Source: Acinetobacter pragensis
GTDB taxonomy: Bacteria; Pseudomonadota; Gammaproteobacteria; Pseudomonadales; Moraxellaceae
NCBI RefSeq assembly: GCF_001605895.1
Contig: NZ_LUAW01000027.1
Location: forward strand, 1-55,956
Length of the DNA: 55,956 nt
Direction of reading: 5' to 3'
Position numbers and translations under genes: made by a program. How positions within the stretch are numbered: the first letter of the stretch is position 1; the number at the start of each line of letters is the position of its first letter. The notes below the pieces were generated by a model. It saw nothing but the letters and a program-made list of their open reading frames with translations, had not been told where the DNA came from and made no database searches. Positions 17,972 through 27,616 of the stretch are shown here, one piece after another.

Positions 17972-18349
17972 ATGAATCAGCTCTGCTATTTTGAGATCCA
18001 ATCATCAGATCCAGCCCGCGAAGCCGCATTCTATCGGCAGGTTTTTGGCTGGACTTTTACCCAAATCGAAGGCTTAGCCATCGAATACTATCAAATTGAA
18101 ACGCCGAATATGCATGGCGGCTTATTGGCGCGCCCAGCACCGACACCATCTGCGCATTGCGGAACCAATGCCTTTACCTGCTCCTTCGAAGTCGAAAATT
18201 TTGATGCCGCGGCAGAAAAAATTTTAGCGCACGGCGGCCAAGTGGCGATGGAAAAATTTGCGATCCCCAACAAATGCTGGCAAGGCTATTTTATTGACCC
18301 TGACAACAACACTTTTGGACTGGTTCAAGTCGATGAAAATGCGCACTAG
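17972..18349 (+). CDS. VOC (glyoxalase-like) family protein
   Basis: A 125-residue protein with the paired beta-alpha-beta-beta-beta fold: NQLCYFEIQSSDPAREAAFYRQVFGWTF in the first half, and FTCSFEVENFDAAAEKILAHGGQV with GYFIDPDNNTFGLVQ in the second. The ending resembles small glyoxalase or bleomycin-resistance-like proteins, but no substrate can be named. The open frame starts at TTG 17951; the ATG at 17972 fits the family start. A weak ACCCG/CGGGT stem (18354-18375) follows the stop. Confidence 0.78.
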   Translation: MNQLCYFEIQSSDPAREAAFYRQVFGWTFTQIEGLAIEYYQIETPNMHGGLLARPAPTPSAHCGTNAFTCSFEVENFDAAAEKILAHGGQVAMEKFAIPNKCWQGYFIDPDNNTFGLVQVDENAH

Positions 18350-18753
18350 AAAAACCCGCTGCATAGAGATCGGGTAAAATAATTTAGCGCCTATCCTTCA
18401 GCAGAGCCGGTCTGCAGTGCCCATTAAAATGGCGTATAAAATACTGAGTACAAAAGGCTGAAATAAGAGCAGCCATCTGATGATGGCCTAGAGCTCCTCC
18501 ATTCCTCAGCAGATGAATGCTTAAGCCATCTATCATGCCCTGTCCTTATTTGAAGCGCCTGACAAAATCAAGCGCACTGAAATAGCATTCTGAGGCGAAA
18601 AATAAAAAACTCAGCATCTAAGGCAAAAAGTAAAATCCAGCTGCCGCATCGGCGGAAATTGTCATTTCATTTCCAGCATCAGACATAGAATCAAAATTAT
18701 TCTGATGAAAATATGCTAATTTAGTACGCGGCATTTCTGACATTTGAGTTCAT
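18350..18753. other. Gene-free stretch before sbcD
   Basis: About 400 bases. I see no reading frame longer than a few dozen codons, no strong hairpin with a U run except the weak stem after the VOC gene, and no repeat. The sbcD promoter presumably lies in its last 100 bases. Confidence 0.5.
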
Positions 18754-20007
18754 ATGACTGTACGTTTTTTTCATACATCTGACTGGCATCTCGGGCAATT
18801 TTTTTATAACCATTCACGTCAGTATGAACACGAACAGTTTCTTGCATGGCTCTTAACTCAAATCCAAGAAAAACAGCCCCATGCCTTGCTCATTGCAGGC
18901 GATATTTTTGATGTCATCAATCCGGCATCAGCAGCGCAAAAACAGCTGTATCAGTTTCTGGCCGATGCTCACAGCCTTGCTCCGCATATGCAGACCTTAA
19001 TGATTGCCGGCAATCATGACTCTGGCTACCGCATCGAACAAGTTGAACCGTTATTAGCCAAATATAATGCCAAAACTGTCGGCGTCATTCACAAAAATGC
19101 CGACGGGCAGCTGGATTTAGACCGTTTGCTCACTCCGATTTACGATGCCCAGCAGCAAATCATTGCCTGGTGCCTGACCTTGCCTTTTTTGCGCCCAGCC
19201 GAAATTACCGGCATCAATGAACATACTGACAGCAGTCAAAATGCCATTGCCTATTTGCATCAGCAGCTGATTCTCGAAGCAAAAAAAAGAAAAACGGCCA
19301 ATCAGGCTTTAATTCTGATGTCGCATGCGCACATGCAAGGCGGTGAAACCTCTGATTCCGAACGGCCAATCATTATTGGTAATGAAGAAGCGCTTTCCAC
19401 AGCCTTATTTGATGAGGTGATTGATTATGTCGCTCTCGGGCATCTGCATAAGCCGCAAAAAGTACAGCATGCGCATATCCGCTACAGCGGATCACCTATT
19501 CCGCTGTCATTCAGTGAAATCCACTACAAGCATCAAGTGCTGGACATTCAGCTGGATCCCTCCCTGCAGCATGAAAACCGCCTGCTGATAGAGGCTTTGC
19601 CCATTCCGCGCACGGTTCAGCTGCATAAAATCAAAGGTGAATTAGCCGATGTGCTTTCACAGCTCAAAGCCTTGCCTAACGGTAAAATTGACAGCATTGA
19701 CCGCCGCGAATATGTTGATATTGAATACCATACCCTCACCCCGCCGCCGCCAAATTTGCGGCAGCAGTTTGAAGAGGCGTTGCCGCAAGAGCGCTACCGT
19801 CTAGTGCGGATTTCACGGCAGTATCTTGCTTCTGAAAAAAATGGCGGTGCCGATGATGCTGTTCATCTGGAACCGCCGACGCCTGAAAAACTCTTCCAGC
19901 AGATTTGGCGAAAGCAAGGCTATACAGCCGATGATGATGTGCTGCAGGATTTTATGAGCCTCGTGCAGGATGCGCAAAAATCGCTTGAATCAGAATCCAA
20001 TACTTAA
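18754..20007 (+). CDS. sbcD: SbcD nuclease subunit
   Basis: A 417-residue Mre11-type metallophosphoesterase. The five metal-binding motifs are visible: TSDWHLGQFF, AGDIFDVINPAS, AGNHDSGYR, LMSHAHMQGG and ALGHLHKPQ. The C-terminal part binds the SbcC coiled coil. With SbcC it trims DNA hairpins and protein-blocked ends. The stop is ten bases ahead of sbcC, so the two form an operon. Confidence 0.95.
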   Translation: MTVRFFHTSDWHLGQFFYNHSRQYEHEQFLAWLLTQIQEKQPHALLIAGDIFDVINPASAAQKQLYQFLADAHSLAPHMQTLMIAGNHDSGYRIEQVEPLLAKYNAKTVGVIHKNADGQLDLDRLLTPIYDAQQQIIAWCLTLPFLRPAEITGINEHTDSSQNAIAYLHQQLILEAKKRKTANQALILMSHAHMQGGETSDSERPIIIGNEEALSTALFDEVIDYVALGHLHKPQKVQHAHIRYSGSPIPLSFSEIHYKHQVLDIQLDPSLQHENRLLIEALPIPRTVQLHKIKGELADVLSQLKALPNGKIDSIDRREYVDIEYHTLTPPPPNLRQQFEEALPQERYRLVRISRQYLASEKNGGADDAVHLEPPTPEKLFQQIWRKQGYTADDDVLQDFMSLVQDAQKSLESESNT

Positions 20008-20016
20008 GGCTGCGCC

Positions 20017-23000
20017 ATGAAAATTCTATCTATCCGCCTTAAAAATCTGGCGTCCATTTCGGGTGAGCATTTTATTGATTTTGAAGCTGAGCCTTTAGCC
20101 AGCGCCGGATTAATTGCCATCGTCGGTAAAACTGGCGCAGGTAAATCCACCATTTTAGATGCCATGTGCCTTGCGCTGTTCAATAAAATTCCACGCCTCA
20201 AAGACAGTGATGGCAAATTGATTGATGTCGACGGTTCAGAATTATTGACCAACTCACCGCTGACGGTGCTGCGCCGCGGCACGGCGCACGGTTTTGCAGA
20301 ACTCTGCTTTGTTGCGCAAGATCAAAAACGCTATTTGGCGCGCTGGGAACTGAAGCGCTCACGTGAAAAAACGGACGGTAAACTGCAAAACGTACAGCGG
20401 TATTTAACTTGCCTAACGGATGGCGCAGTGATCGCAGATAAACCCAAAACAGTTGAATCCAGCATTCATCAAATCACTCAGTTGAATTTTGATAAATTTA
20501 CCCGGGCCGTGCTGCTGGCGCAGTCTGAAGTCACCGCCTTTTTAAAAGCACGGGATAATGAGCGCGGTGAATTGCTAGAATATCTGACCAATTCAGCCAT
20601 TTTCGCAAAAATTGGCCAATTGGCTTTTGAAAAAACCAAGCAAGTCGCTCTGCAGCGCAAAGAACTTGAAAATGTGCTGGGGCATATTGAACTGCTGTCC
20701 GAAGAAGATGCCGCCGCCCTGTCTGCACATTTTCAACAGGCAGCGGCCGCCTATCAACAGTTGGAATCTGAAAAATCCCAGCTGGAAAAACAGCAACAAT
20801 GGTTTGAACGCAAATATAAACTGGATCATGAGATTATTCTGAAGCAGCAGCTGACGGATGCCCAGCTCAAAGCCCAGCAGGATTTAATGCCGGAACGAGA
20901 GCGCTTAAATCGGCTGGAAATATTTTCAGCAATTCGTTCAAGCGTGTTCCAGCAGCAGCAATTACTTAAAACTGAACAGCAGCTGACACCGCAGATTGCA
21001 CAGCATCAGCAGCAATTTAATGCAGTGCAGATGCAATTTGACGCTGAAAAAAATCAGTTCAGCCTTGCAGAAAAAGCGTTAACTGAACTGCAGAGCTTTG
21101 AAAATATACACCATGACTCTTTAAATGAAGTGCGTAAATGTATTCAGGAACGGGATTTTATTGGCGCTGAATTTAAAAAAAATCAATCAAAACTGGCAGA
21201 TCTAGAACAGTCCCAAAAACCGCTGGCCGAGCATCAGCAAGCGCTCGAACAGCGCACCCAGCAGTTGACCCAGCAGCTGGCGCAGTTCAATCAGCAGCTG
21301 GCGCATACGCAACAGTTTTCAGTTCTGGATAAAGGGATCGAAGCCCATCTGCAGCAGCTTGGCCAATTTATTCAGCAGTATCAAGCGACCGAAAATCACT
21401 TGGGGAATGCTGTTCAGGCTGAACATCAGCTGATCGAGAAAAAAAATCAATTACAGCAATTCATCCATCATTGGGGAAGCGTTGAACAGCTTGAAAGCGC
21501 CGTTGAACAGACACGCCAGCAGCGTGAACTTAAAATCAATCAGCGTAATCAACTGGACTTTATCCAGCAAAAGCTCACTCAATGTTTTGAATGGCGCACC
21601 GAAGTTCAGCAATCGCAAGACCAGCTGAAAACGGCTGCGGCGCAATTGCAGCAGCTTGAAAAAAATGCGTTAAACGCTGAACAGGCCTTTCAGTCAGCAA
21701 AAGCCGCCTGCTTAACACTGCAGGAAGTTTTACAGCAGCAGCGCCTGTTGCATGCAAAAAATGTTGAACATTTGCGCGCGGATTTAAAAGACGGCGAGCC
21801 TTGCTTGGTTTGTGGAAGCATCGCCCATCCCTACAAAGTAGACGATACTGCTGTGTCCAATGCCTTGTTTGAATTGCAGCTGCAGCAAGAACGGCAGGCC
21901 GTGCAGAAAGAACAGGAAGCGTTAAAAGCGTGGCAGCTTGCACAGCAGCAGCTGACCACGCTGAATGCTGAATTAATACAGCTTGAAGCGGCGATTCAAA
22001 ATATATCGAACAAAGCCGCCGCGGCTGAAAAAGACTTAACTAAGCTATGCGCAACAGCCAAGATTCAGCTTGATTTAACTCAGCCGCAGCCTGAGGCGGC
22101 AGCACAGCTCAATCAGTTTCATCAAAACTACAGCCTTGAAATTCAGCAGCTTGAAGATCAATCAAACCGTCTGATTCAGCAGATCAAAACACAGCAGGAG
22201 CTGATGCAAAAAATTCAGCAAGCTGAACATTGGCTGCAAACAGCGAAGCATCAGCAAAGCCAAGTGCAGCATATTATGAATTGCTTGACTGATGCTGAAA
22301 AAGAACTCTGGCTGCAGCAAAGCATCACCGCTGCACAGCAAGTTTATAGCCGCTTAAATACCCGCTCTCAACAGTTGAACCAGCTTGAACAGCTGACAAA
22401 ACAGCTTGATCTGACCCATCAGCAATTCAGTTCGCTTAAATTAAAAATGGACAATACTGAAAAGCAAATTGAAGATATGGCGCAAAGCTTAAAGGACATC
22501 AAACTCAAAGGGCAGCAAAACACTGAAAGCGCCTGTCAGCTTATTCAGCTGATGACAGGCTTAACTGATGTAAAACCCAATGAATGGCTGCATCAGCACG
22601 ACATCCAGCGGCAGCAGTCCCAGCAGCATTATCAGCAGTTTAAGCAAAGTTTTGAACGTATTCGCCAGCAGTTTGAACAAGAAAAAAATGCATTAGAACA
22701 GTTAAAAGCACAACTGCAGCAAAATCAGCAGCAGGAAAATCTGGTGAAGCATGACATTCAGCAATGGCTGGCGCAGCATACCGAATTTCAGTGGCCGGAT
22801 TTAGAACAGTTGGCGCAAATCAGTCCGGCTCAAGAACAGCAGACGAGGCAGCAGCTGCAAAATGCAGAACGGCTGCTGAATGAAGCCTGCGCAGCGCTTA
22901 AAACCATGCAAGAACAATTGGCTGAACATCTGACGCATCAGCCTGAGATGGATTTGGCTCAGCTGCAGCAATTGATTTCAAGCAATGCGGAAACACTGAA

Positions 23001-23613
23001 AACGCAATTAGAGACACGCGATCAGCTGAAACTGAAACTGGAACTGCATCAGCAAAATGTGGCAAAGCAAATGCAGTTTGCAGCGCAAATACAGCAAGTG
23101 CAGCAGGAAGAGCACCGTTGGGGAAAAATTTCAGGCCTGATGGGAGATGCGAATGGCAAAAAATTCCGAGACTATGCACAGCAGTATAATCTGGATATTT
23201 TGCTGGAACATGCCAATCAGCAGCTGGCGGTGCTGTCTCAGCGCTATACATTAAAGCGTTTGGACAATTCTTTAAGCCTAGCCATAATTGACCATGATAT
23301 GGATGGCGAGACCCGTTCTGTTGCTTCTCTTTCGGGCGGTGAATCCTTCCTCACTGCCCTTGCCCTGTCCTTGGCTATTGCCAACATGGCATCGGGTTCA
23401 ATGAAAATCGAATCTCTGTTTATTGATGAAGGCTTCGGCACCTTAGATGCATCATCCCTGCATATGGTCATGAATGCCCTAGACCAGCTGCAGAATCAAG
23501 GCCGGAAGGTCGTGCTGATCTCACATATACAGGAAATGCATGAACGCATTCCGGTCCAGATTCAGGTATGCCCTTTAGGTGCAGGCGCAAGCACAATTGA
23601 AGTTGTTCATTAA
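20017..23613 (+). CDS. sbcC: SbcC ATPase subunit
   Basis: A 1198-residue Rad50-like ATPase, longer than the roughly 1050 residues of E. coli SbcC. Walker A VGKTGAGKSTILDAM lies near residue 36. Two very glutamine-rich coiled-coil arms (about 220-560 and 640-1010) flank the zinc hook C596-LV-C599 in GEPCLVCGSIAHP. The C-terminal lobe has the signature SLSGGESFLTALALS and Walker B LFIDEGFGTLD. It clamps DNA and drives the SbcD nuclease. The glutamine repeats in the arms are encoded by CAG/CAA-rich DNA. Confidence 0.95.
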   Translation: MKILSIRLKNLASISGEHFIDFEAEPLASAGLIAIVGKTGAGKSTILDAMCLALFNKIPRLKDSDGKLIDVDGSELLTNSPLTVLRRGTAHGFAELCFVAQDQKRYLARWELKRSREKTDGKLQNVQRYLTCLTDGAVIADKPKTVESSIHQITQLNFDKFTRAVLLAQSEVTAFLKARDNERGELLEYLTNSAIFAKIGQLAFEKTKQVALQRKELENVLGHIELLSEEDAAALSAHFQQAAAAYQQLESEKSQLEKQQQWFERKYKLDHEIILKQQLTDAQLKAQQDLMPERERLNRLEIFSAIRSSVFQQQQLLKTEQQLTPQIAQHQQQFNAVQMQFDAEKNQFSLAEKALTELQSFENIHHDSLNEVRKCIQERDFIGAEFKKNQSKLADLEQSQKPLAEHQQALEQRTQQLTQQLAQFNQQLAHTQQFSVLDKGIEAHLQQLGQFIQQYQATENHLGNAVQAEHQLIEKKNQLQQFIHHWGSVEQLESAVEQTRQQRELKINQRNQLDFIQQKLTQCFEWRTEVQQSQDQLKTAAAQLQQLEKNALNAEQAFQSAKAACLTLQEVLQQQRLLHAKNVEHLRADLKDGEPCLVCGSIAHPYKVDDTAVSNALFELQLQQERQAVQKEQEALKAWQLAQQQLTTLNAELIQLEAAIQNISNKAAAAEKDLTKLCATAKIQLDLTQPQPEAAAQLNQFHQNYSLEIQQLEDQSNRLIQQIKTQQELMQKIQQAEHWLQTAKHQQSQVQHIMNCLTDAEKELWLQQSITAAQQVYSRLNTRSQQLNQLEQLTKQLDLTHQQFSSLKLKMDNTEKQIEDMAQSLKDIKLKGQQNTESACQLIQLMTGLTDVKPNEWLHQHDIQRQQSQQHYQQFKQSFERIRQQFEQEKNALEQLKAQLQQNQQQENLVKHDIQQWLAQHTEFQWPDLEQLAQISPAQEQQTRQQLQNAERLLNEACAALKTMQEQLAEHLTHQPEMDLAQLQQLISSNAETLKTQLETRDQLKLKLELHQQNVAKQMQFAAQIQQVQQEEHRWGKISGLMGDANGKKFRDYAQQYNLDILLEHANQQLAVLSQRYTLKRLDNSLSLAIIDHDMDGETRSVASLSGGESFLTALALSLAIANMASGSMKIESLFIDEGFGTLDASSLHMVMNALDQLQNQGRKVVLISHIQEMHERIPVQIQVCPLGAGASTIEVVH

Positions 23614-23650
23614 GGAACAGCTAAGTAAAAACAGGAGCCGAAGAAAGCGC

Positions 23651-24460
23651 TTAATCCGCAGGGAATGCATTCGGCGCAGGCGCATACCTTCCAGCAGGCG
23701 CTGCCGTACCGCGCGGCGCATTCAGTTCATAGACAGCCGTGCCAATAACCCCGGTATTGTAAATAGAACCGCTGGCAGAATGGGCTACGTAGGCATCTTT
23801 AGGCTTGCTGAACGTAAAGGAGGCCACGGCATCATTGCTCTTGCGGAAACCTTCAATTTCCAGACTGCTGTAAGGCCGAAGCACATAGCCGCTGTTATAG
23901 CGTGATGCGCGCTGTCCGTTAATTACATCTAAACCATCAACACTGGCCACAATCTCATATGTTTGAGCGCTGCTGTTGCTGTATTTCAGCACATAGCTCT
24001 GCCCTTCATTTGCCGATAAAAAATACTGCTGATCCTCCCGGTACAGCGGCAAAGTACGGCCTCGTCCATCCAGTACAGCAAAGCTGACTTTACCTGCGGC
24101 TAAAGAAATACTGTTGATGCTGCGTCCTGAAAACTGTTTGCCGGCATAGCGGATTTGTGTTTCGGAAACAGGGGATGAACTTAAGCGCTTTAAAGCCACT
24201 TGGGTAATCGGTGAACTGATATCATCGCCCCACTTCGTCCCCAAACGCTGCTCATTCAGAATATTGCTGTTATTGGATGATGCAGAGCTGCGGCTGGCAG
24301 CGGCCTGAGCTGAATCTGCACGGGCTATTTCCGTTTCAGCTTGGACTTGCTGTGCTTCTGCACTGGCAGGCTGCTGTATCGCTGGAGAACTGCAGGCTGT
24401 TAAAATCAGCGTAAAAATGCTGGACAGCAGTGTCCAGATAAGAACTTGTATTGCTTTCAT
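23651..24460 (-). CDS. Putative lipoprotein of unknown function
   Basis: A 269-residue protein. The signal sequence KAIQVLIWTLLSSIFTLILTAC ends in a lipobox with cysteine 23, then a low-complexity Ala/Ser/Gln linker to about residue 65. The rest is a beta-rich domain (GRSINSISLAAGKVSFAVLD, QSYVLKYSNSSAQTYEIVAS, YVLRPYSSLEIEGF, VASFTFSKPKDAYVA) with a flexible Pro/Ala end. I recognise no named family. GFR-x-S-x-D-x-VA-x-F-x-F-x-K suggests a surface or inner-leaflet outer membrane lipoprotein. It is a single gene, convergent with sbcC. Confidence 0.7.
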   Translation of the reverse strand: MKAIQVLIWTLLSSIFTLILTACSSPAIQQPASAEAQQVQAETEIARADSAQAAASRSSASSNNSNILNEQRLGTKWGDDISSPITQVALKRLSSSPVSETQIRYAGKQFSGRSINSISLAAGKVSFAVLDGRGRTLPLYREDQQYFLSANEGQSYVLKYSNSSAQTYEIVASVDGLDVINGQRASRYNSGYVLRPYSSLEIEGFRKSNDAVASFTFSKPKDAYVAHSASGSIYNTGVIGTAVYELNAPRGTAAPAGRYAPAPNAFPAD

Positions 24461-24563
24461 TGTGTTGTCCTTTATTAGAATATTTATACGCTCAAGTATA
24501 AAAGGATGGTCAACTCAGTGAAGCTGCAAATTGTTGATTTATGCTAAAGCCTGTAAAGAAAAA

Positions 24564-24596
24564 AAGCAGGCAATCATGCATTGCCTGCTTTTTTTT
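24564..24596 (-). terminator. Terminator of the TesB-like gene
   Basis: AAGCAGGCAA-TCATGCA-TTGCCTGCTT with runs of A and T on either side. It lies 41 bases past the thioesterase stop and before the lipoprotein promoter, and can act in both directions. Confidence 0.82.
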
Positions 24597-24636
24597 GATG
24601 CTTATGAAACGGAAAACCTTGGACTGCATTTCAGCG

Positions 24637-25440
24637 TCATGATTCACCGAACTGCCTCAAGGTTAAAATTTGTTCACTTCGTCCAAAGGGTCCATTCACA
24701 TCATGCAGCACCGAACTGGTTAAGCCAATGCCGTCGTCGCCATACTGCTGCACCGTCTGCAAGCCCAGCCACTGCCCTTGCGGGATACGGTGCAGATGAA
24801 TCTGCAAATCTAAATTGGGAAAGCCCCATTTAAATGGCCAATCCTGTCTTGGCACAATACCATTTGCAGTATCCACCAGCCCCATTAAGCGCACAAAGTC
24901 AGAACTGGCTTCACCGTCAATCATTTCGTGCGGCGTACTCAGCCAGATGATGCCTTGACCGGCACGCCGTTCATGGCTTCGCGCTTCAATTGACTGAATA
25001 TAGCCGCCCGGCCATTGGCGAATTCCTTCCCACACTGGAGCCTGCTCAGGCCCTTCTACAGGCCGGTCTTCCAGCCCATGAACGCTTTGACTATTTTGCG
25101 TCAGCATGCGCCAAGTCCGCGCTGTTATGCAGGTTTTTCCCTGCGCACTCATTTCAGATTCAATCAATTCAATGGTTTTGCCTGGACGGATGACTTTTGT
25201 GACAATTTTAAACTCGCCCGCTGGAATTAAACCCAAAATATCCAGGCTGATGCGGCCAATGCGCATATCATTGCGCGGGGAAAACTGATCCAATTCAGCA
25301 CAGATAATGCCGGTGGCAGGCGCCATATGCTGCTCATGCTCGTTCCAAGCGCCTTGCGCTAAAGATGTTGAACGGTAATGCGCTTCCACTGTGCCTTGAG
25401 CATCTGTTTCACGTCGAATCAGCTGATAATATGCAGTCAT
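24637..25440 (-). CDS. TesB-like acyl-CoA thioesterase
   Basis: A 267-residue double-hotdog protein (thioesterase family, 4HBT_3 type). Visible are the N-terminal GAWNEHEQHMAPATGIICAEL, RISLDILGLIPAGEFKIVTKVIR, and the C-terminal hotdog from RLMGLVDTANG to WLGLQTVQQYGDDGIGLTSS. It should hydrolyse medium or long acyl-CoA esters; the substrate is not known. The reading frame extends to a TTG at 25536, but AGGAAAG sits six bases before the ATG at 25440 and the family begins there. The promoter area holds repeated AAAGTTCAA elements (see 25526-25573). Confidence 0.78.
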   Translation of the reverse strand: MTAYYQLIRRETDAQGTVEAHYRSTSLAQGAWNEHEQHMAPATGIICAELDQFSPRNDMRIGRISLDILGLIPAGEFKIVTKVIRPGKTIELIESEMSAQGKTCITARTWRMLTQNSQSVHGLEDRPVEGPEQAPVWEGIRQWPGGYIQSIEARSHERRAGQGIIWLSTPHEMIDGEASSDFVRLMGLVDTANGIVPRQDWPFKWGFPNLDLQIHLHRIPQGQWLGLQTVQQYGDDGIGLTSSVLHDVNGPFGRSEQILTLRQFGES

Positions 25441-25525
25441 GAACTTTCCTGTCTGTTCAGTAAAATGAGTCACTTCGATATCAAAACTATCCTGATACGC
25501 TGCTTGTTTTGTACTCAACTTTAGT

Positions 25526-25573
25526 GGAAAGTTCAACTTTTAACACCTAAACTGAACCCGAAAGTTCAATTTA
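25526..25573. promoter_or_regulatory. Repeated AAAGTTCAA elements upstream of the thioesterase gene
   Basis: GGAAAGTTCAACTTT (25526-25540), itself a dyad AAAGTT-C-AACTTT, and CGAAAGTTCAATTTA (25559-25573) lie 33 bases apart, about three helical turns. An inverted copy overlaps the gene's own ribosome binding site at 25438-25448. The pattern looks like an operator for an unidentified regulator. Confidence 0.4.
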
Positions 25574-25732
25574 TTGAGAAATATGTCCTGATATGCTGAA
25601 AGCATTTTTAACCTGCACTGCAGAGGAAACGCCCTATCACAGCGAGATATTGCCATTGCAGATGCATTTATTTCTGTGACCGGCGGCAATTTGGCTTCAG
25701 CGCAAAGCTGAACACACTTTCAGCATAAAGCA

Positions 25733-26449
25733 TCATGCCTGTTTTGAATAATCACGGGCGCCAAACAATGCTGTCCCCACACGTACCATGGTTGAGCCGG
25801 CAGCAATTGCATCAGCCATATCGCTGGACATCCCCATGCTCAAGGTATCCCAATCATCAGGATGCGCATGCTGCCCTTTCACTTGCTCAAATAAAGTCTT
25901 CGCATCTGCAAATGCGCCGGTATTTTCAGGCGCTGGAATCACCATTAAACCGCGTAAACGCAAATTCGGCAGTTTTGAAATCTGCGCAACCAAATCAGAA
26001 ACTTCATTCGGCTCACAGCCATCTTTCGTCTCTTGACCGTCAATATTCACCTGCAGGCAAATATTCAGCGGGGCCAGAGCAGATTCACGCTGGCTGGATA
26101 AGCGCTCGGCAATAATCAGGCGGTCAACGCCATGCACCCAATCGAATTTTTCGGCCAAATGCTTGGTCTTATTGCGCTGCACATGGCCAATAAAATGCCA
26201 TTCAATCGATAAATCTTTCAGGGCTTCAATTTTATCCAAAGCTTCCTGCAAATAATTTTCACCAAATGCGCGCTGGCCAGCACCATGCATTTCCCGCAGC
26301 ATTTCACTCGGATGCGTCTTTGACACCGCCAGCAGCTGTACGGCCTGCACATCGCGTCCAGCCTGCTCGCATGCCTGCTGAATCTGATGCAGCACCTGAT
26401 CTCTTGCTTCTTGAAGTGTATTCATTGACGGGGTTCTCATTTCATTCAT
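25733..26449 (-). CDS. yggS: YggS-family pyridoxal phosphate homeostasis protein
   Basis: A 238-residue alanine-racemase-fold protein. The cofactor lysine lies in LLAVSKTHPSEM. GQRAFGENYLQEALDKI, EWHFIGHVQRNKTKHLAE, LQVNIDGQETKDG, LMVIPAPE and LSMGMSSDMADAIAAGSTMVRVGTALFG are characteristic. It binds PLP without racemase activity and buffers it in the cytoplasm. It is divergent from pilT, as in Pseudomonas-type genomes. AAAGGA lies nine bases before the ATG at 26449; a second possible start is 26425. Confidence 0.93.
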   Translation of the reverse strand: MNEMRTPSMNTLQEARDQVLHQIQQACEQAGRDVQAVQLLAVSKTHPSEMLREMHGAGQRAFGENYLQEALDKIEALKDLSIEWHFIGHVQRNKTKHLAEKFDWVHGVDRLIIAERLSSQRESALAPLNICLQVNIDGQETKDGCEPNEVSDLVAQISKLPNLRLRGLMVIPAPENTGAFADAKTLFEQVKGQHAHPDDWDTLSMGMSSDMADAIAAGSTMVRVGTALFGARDYSKQA

Positions 26450-26548
26450 CTTTTTTTCCTTTGCCCTTTAACTAACAGTTGGTTAAGCTGAGGGAAAGCC
26501 TTATTATTCTATCAAAATAATTAAGATTTAGACGTTCTCGGGGATATT

Positions 26549-27586
26549 ATGGATATTACAGAATTACTGGCGTTTTCTGCCAAAAATGGCGCATCGGATT
26601 TGCACTTATCTGCGGGCATGCCGCCGCTCATCCGTGTGGATGGTGAAGTCCGCCGCATCAACTTACCGGCCTTAGAACATAAAGAAGTGCACAAATTAGT
26701 GTATGACATTATGAACGATAAGCAGCGCCGCGACTTTGAAGAAAAATTGGAAACTGACTTTTCATTCGAAGTGCCTGGCGTAGCCCGGTTCCGTGTCAAC
26801 GCGTTCAACCAAAACCGCGGTGCGGGTGCAGTATTCCGTACCATTCCATCTAAAGTGCTTTCAATGGAAGATTTGGGCCTAGGTCAGATTTTTAAAGAGA
26901 TCTGTGAATATCCGCGCGGCATCGTTTTGGTCACAGGACCGACCGGTTCAGGTAAATCGACGACGCTTGCAGCCATGATGGACTATATCAATGACAACCG
27001 CTATGACCATATCTTAACGGTCGAAGATCCTATCGAATTTGTGCATCAGTCAAAAAAATGCCTGATTAACCAGCGTGAAGTACACCGCGATACCCACGGC
27101 TTTAACGAAGCGCTGCGTTCTGCACTGCGTGAAGACCCGGACATTATCCTCGTCGGTGAGATGCGTGACCTTGAAACCATCCGTTTGGCGCTCACCGCTG
27201 CCGAAACAGGCCACTTAGTCTTCGGCACGCTGCATACCACCTCCGCCGCTAAAACCATTGACCGTGTCATTGACGTTTTCCCTGCTGAAGAAAAAGACAT
27301 GGTTCGCGCCATGCTGTCAGAATCGCTGCAGGCGGTTATTTCACAAACGCTGCTGAAGAAAAATGGCGGCGGCCGTGTGGCTGCGCATGAAATCATGATC
27401 GGCATTCCAGCCATCCGTAACTTGATCCGCGAAAATAAGGTTGCGCAAATGTATTCCGCAATCCAAACGGGCGCAAATTACGGCATGACGACACTGGATC
27501 AAAGCTTAAAAGGCTTAGTATCTAAAGGCATTATCAGTCCGCAAACTGCCCGTACCGCAGCCAAGCAGCCTGAATCTTTCCTATAA
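26549..27586 (+). CDS. pilT: Type IV pilus retraction ATPase PilT
   Basis: A 345-residue hexameric ATPase of the GspE family that pulls pilins back into the inner membrane, giving twitching and DNA uptake. There is an N-terminal PAS-like domain, then Walker A GPTGSGKSTT near residue 131, the Asp box LTVEDPIEFVHQS, Walker B DIILVGEMRDLETI, the His box TGHLVFGTLHTTSA, and the retraction motif AIRNLIRENK near the C-terminus. It forms an operon with pilU 30 bases downstream. Confidence 0.97.
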   Translation: MDITELLAFSAKNGASDLHLSAGMPPLIRVDGEVRRINLPALEHKEVHKLVYDIMNDKQRRDFEEKLETDFSFEVPGVARFRVNAFNQNRGAGAVFRTIPSKVLSMEDLGLGQIFKEICEYPRGIVLVTGPTGSGKSTTLAAMMDYINDNRYDHILTVEDPIEFVHQSKKCLINQREVHRDTHGFNEALRSALREDPDIILVGEMRDLETIRLALTAAETGHLVFGTLHTTSAAKTIDRVIDVFPAEEKDMVRAMLSESLQAVISQTLLKKNGGGRVAAHEIMIGIPAIRNLIRENKVAQMYSAIQTGANYGMTTLDQSLKGLVSKGIISPQTARTAAKQPESFL

Positions 27587-27616
27587 AAACAATAACACTG
27601 TCATTGGGGACTATTT

